DNA from: a virus
IMG/VR virus record: IMGVR_UViG_3300045977_000222
Span: 1 to 49,873 of that record
Length of the DNA stretch: 49,873 nt
Reading direction: 5' to 3' (one strand)
The notes under the pieces are model-generated. The model was given only the letters and a program-made list of their open reading frames with translations, did no database searches and was not told the DNA's origin. Position numbers and translations under genes: made by a program. Shown here piece by piece: positions 33,483 to 39,934 of this stretch (position 1 is its first letter; each line of letters starts with the position of its first letter).

Positions 33483-34049
33483 GTGACCGAACGTGAACGG
33501 CGGTTCGTCGAGGCCTACATGGGCGAGGCGGCCGGCAACGGCACCCAGGCGGCGATTGCGGCGGGGTATAGCCCGACGACGGCACGGCAGCAGGCGAGTC
33601 GCTTGTTAACAAAAGATGACATTCGGCGCGCCATCGAGGAGCGCAGCCAAGGCGACGAGTTAACGTGGACGCGCGAACAACGGCAGGCCTTCTGGTCGCG
33701 CATTGCCGGTGATGCGCGCGAGGCGACCCGCGACCGCCTCAAGGCCAGCGAACTGCTGGCGCGGTCCCAGGGTGATTTCATCGAGAAGCGGCTGCTGCAG
33801 CTGGCGGATGGCCGCCATTTGACCTTGGCCGAGTTGATTGCGGGCCCCCTGCACCCGGAACCTCGGCCGGTGCCCGCGGTGGAGACACTCCGGGCGCCCG
33901 CCGTCGATCCTCCGCGGGCGCCAGCTGTGACCGGTCCGCCGCCGGCGCCGACGGCATTCACCGGTCCGTGCGCCAGCCGCCAGCCGTCCCCAGCGGTGGG
34001 GCCAGAGTCCAGCACCCAGCGGCTCCGGACAGGCGGACACCGACTATGA
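33483..34049 (+). CDS. terS: Terminase small subunit (Terminase_2 type)
   Basis: A GTG start at 33483. The opening LTERERRFVEAYM-like, then NGTQAAIAAGYSPTTARQQA and SRLLTKDDIRRAIEER is the signature of Terminase_2 small subunits, including the HTH that binds the packaging site. RDRLKASELLARSQGDFIEK is the usual second part. The last 60 residues are Pro/Ala-rich and unlike the family; a frame change near the end would give the TerL-like ADTDYDP tail instead (see 34030-34071). It lies 27 kb from terL, an unusual separation. Confidence 0.85.
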   Translation: MTERERRFVEAYMGEAAGNGTQAAIAAGYSPTTARQQASRLLTKDDIRRAIEERSQGDELTWTREQRQAFWSRIAGDAREATRDRLKASELLARSQGDFIEKRLLQLADGRHLTLAELIAGPLHPEPRPVPAVETLRAPAVDPPRAPAVTGPPPAPTAFTGPCASRQPSPAVGPESSTQRLRTGGHRL

Positions 34050-34071
34050 CCCGTATAAACAGGTTCCGTAG
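34030..34071 (+). pseudogene. Out-of-frame sequence resembling the terL 3' end
   Basis: In the frame one base after terS this stretch reads QADTDYDPYKQVP then TAG (34069-34071). The end of TerL reads KADTDYDPFRPGASS. About 18 of 20 bases agree over GCxGACACCGACTAxGACCC. It may be the original terS end after a frameshift, or a scrap of a terL copy. Similar codons could also arise if both tails share a short motif. Confidence 0.4.
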
Positions 34072-34085
34072 GGGATACTTGTTTT

Positions 34086-34373
34086 TCAGCCGCGCCGCCG
34101 GCGGCGGTCGAGCTCCTCAGGCGTCCACCCCACATCTCTGAGCGTCAGCCCCGCGAGCGTCACCTGGCGCTGGAACCGTTCCGCATCGAGGATCTCGATA
34201 GTCGGGAATTCCCGGCCGCACTCGGCGCATTGCCGTCGCCGCCGGTAAGTGTCGGTGTGCCGCCCGGCGCCCGCCGACCGAAACACGGTTGAGGTTCCCC
34301 CGCCGCACCAGGGACACGGCGTTTTGGGCACGTCGGTCGCCAGGCGAGGCGGCACGAACGGGTCACGGGACAT
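34086..34373 (-). CDS. NrdR-like zinc-ribbon protein, second copy, 95 aa
   Basis: The minus-strand ATG is at 34373. CPWCGGGTSTVFRSAG ... RRRRQCAECGREFPTIEILD is the same zinc ribbon as the protein at 3679-3987, and the tail (AERFQRQVTLAGLTLRDVG) also matches. It is the last gene of the minus-strand cassette that includes BrnT/BrnA, and its start overlaps the stop of the preceding gene. It is a probable DNA-binding regulator. The duplicate with different neighbours suggests shuffling of a regulatory module. Confidence 0.75.
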   Translation of the reverse strand: MSRDPFVPPRLATDVPKTPCPWCGGGTSTVFRSAGAGRHTDTYRRRRQCAECGREFPTIEILDAERFQRQVTLAGLTLRDVGWTPEELDRRRRRG

Positions 34374-34557
34374 TGGCGGTGATTTTGTCGGTCATGTAGG
34401 TCGTCCACGAGGCGTCAGCGGGCACCAGCGCGCCGCTTTGTTCGACCAAAGGCCGCGCGAGCGCGACCAGCCGATTGCGCACAAAATACGCGACGCGCTG
34501 GGGCCCGACCACATGCTCGAGTTCGCCCAGGCGCGCCAGCCCATCGGGCGCGCTCAT
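34363..34557 (-). CDS. Hypothetical phage protein, at least 64 aa
   Basis: The minus-strand ATG is at 34557, with MSAPDGLARLGELEHVVGPQ and RVAYFVRNRLVALARPLVEQ. The reading frame continues upstream without a start codon (NVAYQNGYKAAASGVN precedes the ATG), and that sequence looks natural. The ATG itself lacks a good ribosome-binding site. The gene may therefore be the 3' part of a frameshifted gene beginning at 34678. Its end overlaps the zinc-ribbon start. Confidence 0.55.
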   Translation of the reverse strand: MSAPDGLARLGELEHVVGPQRVAYFVRNRLVALARPLVEQSGALVPADASWTTYMTDKITANVP

Positions 34558-34603
34558 GTTGACCCCGGACGCCGCGGCCTTATAGCCGTTCTGGTAGGCG
34601 ACG

Positions 34604-34678
34604 TTAGGCCGCTGCCAACGCCACCGCGGCCTCTTCGGCGGCGGTCACCGCCGCGATCATGTCGCTCTCTGCGCTCAT
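34604..34678 (-). CDS. 24-aa Ala/Glu-rich ORF, likely 5' part of a frameshifted gene
   Basis: The minus-strand ATG at 34678 is preceded by a strong GGAGG site. It encodes MSAESDMIAAVTAAEEAAVA and ends at TAA 34604-34606 after ALAAA. One base later the +1 frame continues as NVAYQNGYKAAASGVNMSAP into the 34363-34557 gene. A single missing or extra base, or a programmed shift, would join them into a protein of about 105 aa. Confidence 0.4.
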   Translation of the reverse strand: MSAESDMIAAVTAAEEAAVALAAA

Positions 34679-34774
34679 GTGCGTCCTCCATCTGGTGGCT
34701 TTGTGCGGTCTTTCACAATTAGCCCCGAAGGTAACACGCCTCACTGAAATCGGATGCCAGTGAGCGCAAGCGGG

Positions 34775-34993
34775 TCAGCCCTTTCGCTGCAGCGCGAGGA
34801 TGCCATCGACGATCCGCCGCGTCGCGGCCGGCAGGCGCTCGAGCCACTCGGTCATCCCCGTGGTGACGAGTTGCGATTGGGACTGCTGGAGCACGCGAGC
34901 GGCCACGCGCAGGCGGCGCGCGAGTGGGTCAGGCAGGCGGACGCTCACTTGTCGCGGTGAAGTGCGCCGTTTCGCGGTGAGGTTCTTCGTCAT
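34775..34993 (-). CDS. Ribbon-helix-helix DNA-binding protein, 72 aa
   Basis: The minus-strand ATG at 34993 overlaps the stop of the antitoxin gene (ATGA, 34990-34993). A basic N-terminus leads into RQVSVRLPDPLARRLRVAAR, the beta-strand plus helix of an RHH (CopG/Arc) fold. A second helix (QQSQSQLVTTGMTEWLERLP) follows. It is co-transcribed with brnT/brnA as a third member. It may add repression of the cassette or act on phage promoters. Confidence 0.7.
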   Translation of the reverse strand: MTKNLTAKRRTSPRQVSVRLPDPLARRLRVAARVLQQSQSQLVTTGMTEWLERLPAATRRIVDGILALQRKG

Positions 34994-35256
34994 TCCTTGG
35001 CCGGACGCAGGGCGTCTGCGATCCGCACCTTGATAAAGGCCTGCCGGTTGATGCCGAGCCGCCGCGCCGCGTCGTCGATTTGAGCCAGGAGGTCCACCGG
35101 AAAATCGACGTTGACGCGCTGCACCTTCTTGCCGGGCCGCTGCGCCGTCGAGAGGTCCAGATCGGGCGTCATGTCGTGATCGCCCGAATCGAAGCGCGCA
35201 TCGAACTCGGCAGCCGTCGTCGTCGGCCGCCGCCTAAACGCGATCTTCTTCTTCAT
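34990..35256 (-). CDS. brnA: RHH antitoxin paired with BrnT, 88 aa
   Basis: The start at ATG 35256 (MKKKIAFRRRPTTTAAEFDA) is preferred over a longer frame with a low-complexity leader. The C-terminal half KKVQRVNVDFPVDLLAQIDD AARRLG ... IKVRIADALR is a CopG/BrnA-type ribbon-helix-helix that would bind both DNA and the toxin. Its start lies 23 nt inside the toxin gene, the normal toxin-first order of brnTA. It is expected to repress its own operon at the inverted repeat 35513-35531. Confidence 0.8.
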   Translation of the reverse strand: MKKKIAFRRRPTTTAAEFDARFDSGDHDMTPDLDLSTAQRPGKKVQRVNVDFPVDLLAQIDDAARRLGINRQAFIKVRIADALRPAKE

Positions 35257-35512
35257 AGCGGGCCGCTTCTTCTTTCCGGGCGCGGCGGACGGAGATGAGG
35301 CGGATCGTCGTGTGCGCATGTCGGTAGGTCACCACGGCAGACCAGAGCGTCTGCCCGATACGGCCTGTAATCAGTGAACGCGGCTCGTCCATCGGACGGG
35401 CCGCCACCTCAATCCGGCGTGGGTCGTCCCAGAGCGCCTGCGCCGCCGCGAAGTCGATGCCGTGACGGGCTTGGTTCGTCAGGGATTTTCGCGGGTCCCA
35501 CTCGAAGCGCAC
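35234..35512 (-). CDS. brnT: BrnT-family RNase toxin, 92 aa
   Basis: The minus-strand GTG start at 35512 gives VRFEWDPRKSLTNQARHGID, the family opening. DFAAAQALWDDPRRIEV and then IRLISVRRARKEEAARYEEE complete the RelE/BrnT fold; the ISxRxA and RxxY ends are typical. Longer frames upstream run through the promoter and operator and are unlikely. It cleaves mRNA when free of its antitoxin. In a prophage it could support lysogen maintenance or defence. Confidence 0.85.
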   Translation of the reverse strand: MRFEWDPRKSLTNQARHGIDFAAAQALWDDPRRIEVAARPMDEPRSLITGRIGQTLWSAVVTYRHAHTTIRLISVRRARKEEAARYEEEDRV

Positions 35513-35531
35513 AGGTATACCGAGTATACCT
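35513..35531. promoter_or_regulatory. Inverted-repeat operator of the brnTA cassette
   Basis: AGGTATAC and GTATACCT form a perfect 8-bp inverted repeat with spacer CGA immediately upstream of brnT. An extra half-site GGTATAC lies at 35548-35554. A minus-strand -10-like TATACT (35523-35528) lies inside the repeat, so a bound RHH antitoxin would block transcription. Confidence 0.65.
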
Positions 35532-35581
35532 CTGTAAGGGTCTATTTGGTATACTGTCGGGGTTAGCAAACAGAAGAAGTC

Positions 35582-35689
35582 GGCCCCCCGACGTGTGTGA
35601 CCACGTCGAAGGGCCTCACCGTCAACCTGCGATAACCAGGCTGGCCGGCTGAACATCATTATTAACCGGGGACTTTGTGACCCCGGTTA
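35582..35689. other. Structured intergenic region with two strong hairpins
   Basis: Hairpin A: GGCCC (35582-35586) and CGACGTG (35589-35595) pair with CACGTCG (35602-35608) and GGGCC (35611-35615) around a TGTGAC loop. Hairpin B: TAACCGGGG (35663-35671) pairs with CCCCGGTTA (35681-35689) around a 9-nt loop; GC-rich flanks (CTGGCCGGCTG, CAGCCCGCCGGCC) could extend it. The region separates divergent operons and holds no ORF. It could be a small RNA, a 5' leader or a bidirectional terminator. Confidence 0.45.
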
Positions 35690-35743
35690 CATCCCAGCCC
35701 GCCGGCCGAGCGGCGCGTGGAGCACGCGCCAGGAGGCCACACC

Positions 35744-36013
35744 GTGCGTCAACACGTCATCGTCGAACTCCGCAAGATCCAGGCGCAGGTCGCGGAGCTG
35801 CTTAAGCTCCTCGAGCAACGGCCCGCCGCACAAGGAGCGTTGACAATGTCAACGCTGCGCACGGCCACGGCACGCCGCCGCGGGCCGGCACGTCGGGCAC
35901 CGGCAGCACCGTCCGGCGGCATCGAGTTCCAGGTGGCGTGCGCGAGCTGCGCACCCTACTGCGCGTTCCCGAATTGCCCCTGCACCTGTCACCGCGCGGC
36001 GAAGCGGGCATGA
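35744..36013 (+). CDS. Hypothetical phage protein with Cys-rich tail, 89 aa
   Basis: GTG 35744 has AGGAGG at 35731-35736. Residues 1-32 form a helix (VRQHVIVELRKIQAQVAELL), the middle is basic, and the end has CASCAPYCAFPNCPCTCH, a probable metal-binding cluster. An in-frame ATG at 35846 has its own AAGGAG site, so a 55-aa shorter form is possible. It is coupled by ATGA to the exonuclease and may be a recombination partner; no family is known. Confidence 0.6.
   Translation: MRQHVIVELRKIQAQVAELLKLLEQRPAAQGALTMSTLRTATARRRGPARRAPAAPSGGIEFQVACASCAPYCAFPNCPCTCHRAAKRA
35836..35856. promoter_or_regulatory. Inverted repeat overlapping an internal start
   Basis: AGCGTTGAC and GTCAACGCT are perfect 9-bp inverted repeats with spacer AAT. 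The repeat contains the ATG at 35846 and a -35-like TTGACA (35840-35845), and AAGGAG lies just before it (35832-35837). As RNA it would hide the internal start; as DNA it could be an operator. Confidence 0.45.
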
Positions 36014-36732
36014 AGATCGTCAACGTCGAGCAACGATCGGGCGCGTGGTTTCTCGCCCGCGCCGGTCGCCTCACCGGCTCGCGGGCCCAGTGCGTCCTGA
36101 TGCGCGGACGCGGGAACGAGGAGTCGCTCGGCCGCGCGAACTACCGCCGGCAGCTCGTCCTCGAGCGGCTGACCGGGATCCCGCAGGAGGATCGGTTCTC
36201 GTCGGCCGCCATGCGGCGCGCGACGGCGATCGAACCGCGGGCGCGTGCGCTCTATGCGGAGCGGACTCGGCAAGTCGTCCACACGTCCGGGTTCCTGGTG
36301 CATGACGAGCTGGAGGCGGGAACCTCGCCGGACGGGCACGTCGGCGCCTACGAGGGCGTCGTCGAGTTGAAGTCGCTCCGGAGCTTGACGCATCTCGGCT
36401 ACCTGGCCGACCGGCGGCTCCCGGCGCAGTATCGCTCGCAGGTCCGACACCACCTGTGGATCACCGGCGCGGCGTGGTGCGATTTCGTCCTCTACGATGA
36501 TCGGCTGCCGGGCCAGCTGCAGATCGTCCGGCACCGGTTCACGCGGGAGGAGCTCGACATCCCCGGCTACGAGATCGCGGCGGTGCGGTTTCTCGAGGAG
36601 GTGCGCCAGCAGACGGCGCGCGTGCGCGCTCAGGTGCGGTCTGCATCAACGCGCGATGTCATGGTGTGCCTGGTTGCGCTCGAGGGCGAGGCGCTCAATG
36701 CGCGGCTCGCGCCGGTGCGCCACCAAGGCTAG
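36010..36732 (+). CDS. YqaJ/lambda-type recombination exonuclease, 240 aa
   Basis: Start ATG 36010 in an ATGA overlap. The opening VNVEQRSGAWFLARAGRLTGS is the YqaJ-family signature. Asp108, Glu119 and Lys121 (in SPDGHV ... VVELKS) form the PD-(D/E)xK centre. QYRSQVRHHLWITGAAWCDFV is the conserved final motif. The family degrades one strand of double-stranded DNA ends for single-strand annealing. A partner SSAP was not recognised; the flanking genes are candidates. Confidence 0.85.
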   Translation: MKIVNVEQRSGAWFLARAGRLTGSRAQCVLMRGRGNEESLGRANYRRQLVLERLTGIPQEDRFSSAAMRRATAIEPRARALYAERTRQVVHTSGFLVHDELEAGTSPDGHVGAYEGVVELKSLRSLTHLGYLADRRLPAQYRSQVRHHLWITGAAWCDFVLYDDRLPGQLQIVRHRFTREELDIPGYEIAAVRFLEEVRQQTARVRAQVRSASTRDVMVCLVALEGEALNARLAPVRHQG

Positions 36733-36835
36733 ACTTACCCTTCACCGCCCGCCGCCTAGCTCCGGCGTCATGACCCGGAGTGCGCCCGTGGGTTCCCCGC
36801 CCACGGCAGGCGGCCGGCGGATCGCTGGGGGGGCG

Positions 36836-37609
36836 ATGCAGTATCCCGTTGGATTTCCACCGGAGTGGGTGCGGGCGCTGGACGTGGCGCGCACGAAGGC
36901 CGGCATCAAGCTCCGGCAGACGCTCGCCGCGCTGCCTGCGCGGTCCTCGCTGCGGTCGTTCTCTCGACACGATCCCGCATGGGACGACGGCTGGCGCCCC
37001 CGCGCGCGCGCCGCGCAGGCCTACGTCGAAGATGTGGTCGCGGCGCTGGGTCATCACGCCGGCGAGCCGGGCCAACCGTATGACTGGCCTCTCTCCGAGC
37101 TCCTGGACGCGGTCGATGAGTTTGTTGCCCGCCAGCTGATCCCGACCGCCTTCGAACTGGCGGAGTTCAGTGCCGCCGACGAGTGGGATCTAGAGGAGCT
37201 TCGGGAGCGGCTCCTCGAGCGCATCCACCAGGGGTCCGTCTGGCAACACTTCCTGACCGCGTTCCAGACGGTGGCCGACCACATCGATCACGGAGGGGTG
37301 CTGGAACCCGTCGAACCCAGGGCCCCGTCGTCAGCGAAGCGCCCGGCCGACGTGCCGCCGCCGTTGACGCTGGCAACGACCGTCGCGAATGACCCGGAAA
37401 TCGATCGTCGATTGAAGATGCTGGAGGACTACAAGACCGCGGCTGGCAAGACCAGCATTCGGGCCATTTGCCGGGCCGCCGAGGTGGCCTCAGGAGAGTT
37501 TTACAAGTGGAAGAACGGGACGCTGCAGAGGCAGTCCGTAACCGCCAAGAAGCTTGAGCAGTTCCTCGTCGCCAAGAAGGCACCCCCAAAGCGGCCGCCC
37601 CGCGCGTAG
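36836..37609 (+). CDS. Hypothetical phage protein with C-terminal HTH-like region, 257 aa
   Basis: The likely start is ATG 36836 (MQYPVGFPPEWVRALDVART); an in-frame ATG at 36770 would add 22 low-complexity residues. The N-terminal 190 residues are helical and acidic. The C-terminus (KTSIRAICRAAEVASGEFYK WKNGTLQRQS) reads as a helix-turn-helix followed by a basic tail. It follows the exonuclease and precedes the putative switch region, so it may be a regulator. No family is recognised. Confidence 0.6.
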   Translation: MQYPVGFPPEWVRALDVARTKAGIKLRQTLAALPARSSLRSFSRHDPAWDDGWRPRARAAQAYVEDVVAALGHHAGEPGQPYDWPLSELLDAVDEFVARQLIPTAFELAEFSAADEWDLEELRERLLERIHQGSVWQHFLTAFQTVADHIDHGGVLEPVEPRAPSSAKRPADVPPPLTLATTVANDPEIDRRLKMLEDYKTAAGKTSIRAICRAAEVASGEFYKWKNGTLQRQSVTAKKLEQFLVAKKAPPKRPPRA

Positions 37610-37860
37610 TCGCGCGCTCGCCAGCCCCAGCCGCGGTGCCGCCGTAGCTGCACCTACCCGCGCAGCCGAAGTCTCGATCGCTCTCCACCGCATTTTCTTC
37701 TTGCGCTTTCGTGCGCTTTCTAGCGGGTTCGCCGCGAGTTCTGGCTTGATTTTCTTGCGCACGGTGGAGGCACACTCCGGACCGCGTTTTGTGCCGGCCG
37801 TTAAGTAATTTGGAAGGTTGACCCGGTTGCTGTGGGGGCAACCGGGCAACGAACACGAAG
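37610..37860. promoter_or_regulatory. 251-bp gene-free switch-like region with hairpin
   Basis: No convincing gene is seen. A T-rich stretch (37690-37760) with repeated GCGCTTTC/TTGCGC units is unusual in this GC-rich genome. CCCGGTTGC (37822-37830) and GCAACCGGG (37838-37846) form a perfect 9-bp inverted repeat with a 7-nt loop just before the replication genes. It could be an operator, attenuator or terminator. The AT-rich TTAAGTAATTTGG (37801-37813) is a candidate promoter element. Confidence 0.5.
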
Positions 37861-38304
37861 GTGAGAGATGCTGTGAAGGGCGGCAGTGTAGCACGGTCCG
37901 ATTTCCACAACCCCCCGCTCGCCGCGCCTCAGCAGCCGGCGCTCTTCGACATCCATCCGCAGCCTCGACCAGTGCGCCCATCGTCGTTAGCACCTTCAAG
38001 CCGAGGAATTATTGCGGGCGTCCCGCAACAAGCAGCAGCGTCGCGACGATCAGGACTCGCCGTATCCCGAGCGCGCATGGGCGGCCAAACCCAGCGCGTG
38101 CTGGCACTGCTTGCGACAGCTGGCCCGCTCACCGATCACGCGCTCGCTGACGAGCTCAAGGTGCCACTGGCCTCGGTCAACGCCGTGCGCAACGCGCTGC
38201 TGAAACGCGGGCTGGTGCGTGCGTGCGACCAGGTGGCTGGAGTCGCCGGCGCGAGGCGGACACGATGGACCCTCACTGGAGCCCAGGCGGGTTCACGCCG
38301 ATGA
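37861..38304 (+). CDS. Winged-helix DNA-binding protein, up to 147 aa
   Basis: The open frame begins with GTG 37861; GTG 37873 is an equally plausible start given the GAAGG at 37856-37860. Residues about 1-70 are Pro/Ala-rich. Residues 74-140 (TQRVLALLATAGPLTDHALA, VPLASVNAVRNALLKRGLVR, then a TRWTLT wing) are a clear winged helix-turn-helix. It overlaps the replication initiator by ATGA. Such proteins often act as accessory replication or regulatory factors. Confidence 0.7.
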   Translation: MRDAVKGGSVARSDFHNPPLAAPQQPALFDIHPQPRPVRPSSLAPSSRGIIAGVPQQAAASRRSGLAVSRARMGGQTQRVLALLATAGPLTDHALADELKVPLASVNAVRNALLKRGLVRACDQVAGVAGARRTRWTLTGAQAGSRR

Positions 38305-39242
38305 GCGACTCGGGCTGGTATCGACGGCTCTACGGGCGGCTGTGGCGACATCCAGGCTTCTTCCCCCTGTCGCCTGACGAAAAGCTCATCGCGCTCTACG
38401 TCCTCACGGGCCCGCAGACGAATCGCATCGGCCTCTTCCGCTTCTCGATTGAGATCGCCGTGGTCGATCTCCGGCTCTCCCAGCTGGTGCTGCGCCGAGC
38501 GATCGCGAGGATCTGCGAGCGGTTCGAGTGGGGGTTCGATGTCGAGAACTGCGTGATCTACGTCCCGTCCTGGTGGGCGTGGAACCCGCCGGCCAACCCC
38601 AACGTGCTGAAGGGTAGCCTCAAGGATCTCGACGCCATCCCGCCGTGCGAGCTCCGCGAGCGATTCCTGCGCCACCTCGAAACCCTTCCCGAAACCCTTC
38701 GGCAAACCGTTCCCGAAACGGTTGTCGAAACCGTTCCCCGAACCGTTCCCCGAACCGTTTCGGCAAACCCTTCCCGAAACGGTTCCGCCTCAGTAACAGA
38801 AGCAGGAACAGGAACAGCAACAGCACCAGCAACGGGAACAACAGACGCCGCGCCCGGCGAGGAACGCCGGGCCTCCCCCGTCCCGACTCGAACAGCGTTC
38901 GACCACTACCAGACGCTGTTTCTCAGCCGCTACGCCGCGAAGCCTGAATACGGATCGGATTCGAACAGCCGCAACAAACACGCGGGCGCCATGGCGAGGC
39001 TGCTCAGGAAGCACGGGATCGACGAAGTGATCCGCCGTCTCGATGCCTACTTCGATGCGCCGGATCCGTTCCTCCAGCAGTCGGGGCACAGCCTCGGCTT
39101 GTTCTTCTCAAGCGATGTGCAAACCAAGCTCGTCGCGCACCTGAGCGGCCGCCGCGGTGGGACCGCCGTCTCGACCAAGACCCAACTGAGCCTCGCGGCG
39201 CGCGACCGAGTCCTGGCGCGCATCCAGGAGGGCGGGTCATGA
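38301..39242 (+). CDS. Replication initiator (phage O-like), 313 aa, containing iterons
   Basis: Start ATG 38301 in an ATGA overlap. The N-terminal 120 residues (GWYRRLYGRLWRHPGFFPLS PDEKLIALYVL ... VYVPSWWAWNP-like) form the winged-helix region of phage replication initiators. Residues about 126-163 are a four-residue periodic linker (ETLP, ETLR, QTVP, ETVV...), encoded by 12-bp DNA repeats. Then comes a Thr/Ala linker and a conserved C-terminal helical domain (FDHYQTLFLSRY ... HSLGLFFSSDV). Lambda O also carries its origin iterons in its coding sequence. The next gene is P-like. Confidence 0.75.
   Translation: MSDSGWYRRLYGRLWRHPGFFPLSPDEKLIALYVLTGPQTNRIGLFRFSIEIAVVDLRLSQLVLRRAIARICERFEWGFDVENCVIYVPSWWAWNPPANPNVLKGSLKDLDAIPPCELRERFLRHLETLPETLRQTVPETVVETVPRTVPRTVSANPSRNGSASVTEAGTGTATAPATGTTDAAPGEERRASPVPTRTAFDHYQTLFLSRYAAKPEYGSDSNSRNKHAGAMARLLRKHGIDEVIRRLDAYFDAPDPFLQQSGHSLGLFFSSDVQTKLVAHLSGRRGGTAVSTKTQLSLAARDRVLARIQEGGS
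38678..38786 (+). repeat. Nine 12-bp iterons, candidate replication origin
   Basis: The core AACC(G/C)TT or its complement-type AACGGTT recurs at 38681, 38693, 38705, 38717, 38729, 38741, 38753, 38766 and 38778. Spacing is 12 bp with one 13-bp step. The consensus unit is roughly CGAAACCGTTCC. AACCGTT followed by AACGGTT gives local dyads. An asymmetric A/C-rich, GC-poor stretch (38791-38846, CAGGAACAGGAACAGC) follows, placed like the AT-rich melting zone beside lambda iterons. Confidence 0.7.
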
Positions 39243-39934
39243 CGCCCGACGAATTCGGTGTGTTCAGTGCGCGGTTGATTGCCGTCCAAGAATTGCTCGA
39301 TGGCCCGGCGCTCAGCGAGAGCCGCCTGGTGCTCTACTTCGAGGCGCTGAGCGACCTGGCGCTTGAGGATGTGCTCAGGGCGCTTGGCACCGCGATGCGG
39401 ACCTCGACGTTTCTGCCCAAGCCGGCCGAGTTGCGGACGCTGGCGGTCGGGGACACCGCCGATGGCGTCGAGGCCAGTTGGCTCCTGTTCCGGAAGGCGA
39501 TGCGTGAGGCGGGCGCCTACGCCTCGCTGGCGACCGTCGATCCGGCGCTCGGCGCCACGATCGAAGCGATGTTCGATGGCTGGCCGCAGGCATGTTCGGC
39601 GGAGTTCTCACCCGAAATGTGGACGGCGAAACGCAAAGAGTTTGAGCGCATCTACCGCGTCGTCGCGCAGCGGGGACTCGTCGGCCCGCGGTATCTCCCC
39701 GGGCTGATCGAGCAGCAGAACGGTGGGCGGGCCGAATGGCGCACCTACACCACGATCGCCGTCATCGGTGCAACGGGGATCGAACGCCTCGAGGGTGTGC
39801 GCGCGGAACAGTATCGGGCGGCACTGCCTGCGAACCCGCCAGAGGGACGACCAGCGGGCTTTATCGACATCGGGACAATCGCGGCAGGCAGCGGCCTCGT
39901 CACCGGAGCATTGAAGAAGGAGGACGCGTCATGA
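39239..39934 (+). CDS. Putative helicase-loader (P-like) protein, 231 aa
   Basis: The ATG is in an ATGA overlap with the initiator. LVLYFEALSDLALEDVLRAL ... MRTSTFLPKPAELRTLAVGD is a pattern common in P-like/DnaI-type phage helicase-loader proteins (small helical domain ending in F.PKPAE.R). The rest is helical with no AAA+ motif visible. Location directly after the O-like gene supports the assignment. A C-terminal Gly-rich tail is probably disordered. Confidence 0.55.
   Translation: MTPDEFGVFSARLIAVQELLDGPALSESRLVLYFEALSDLALEDVLRALGTAMRTSTFLPKPAELRTLAVGDTADGVEASWLLFRKAMREAGAYASLATVDPALGATIEAMFDGWPQACSAEFSPEMWTAKRKEFERIYRVVAQRGLVGPRYLPGLIEQQNGGRAEWRTYTTIAVIGATGIERLEGVRAEQYRAALPANPPEGRPAGFIDIGTIAAGSGLVTGALKKEDAS

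Noticed and set aside
35663-35689. A classical intrinsic terminator
   Set aside because: The hairpin has no U-tract on either strand, so it is kept only as a structured element.
37490-37764. Lysine-rich minus-strand frame starting near 37764
   Set aside because: No ribosome-binding site at a sensible distance, biased composition, and it runs antisense into the end of the HTH gene.
38678-38786. Tandem 12-bp array as a CRISPR-like repeat
   Set aside because: No spacers between units and the array is inside a coding region. The iteron explanation fits better.
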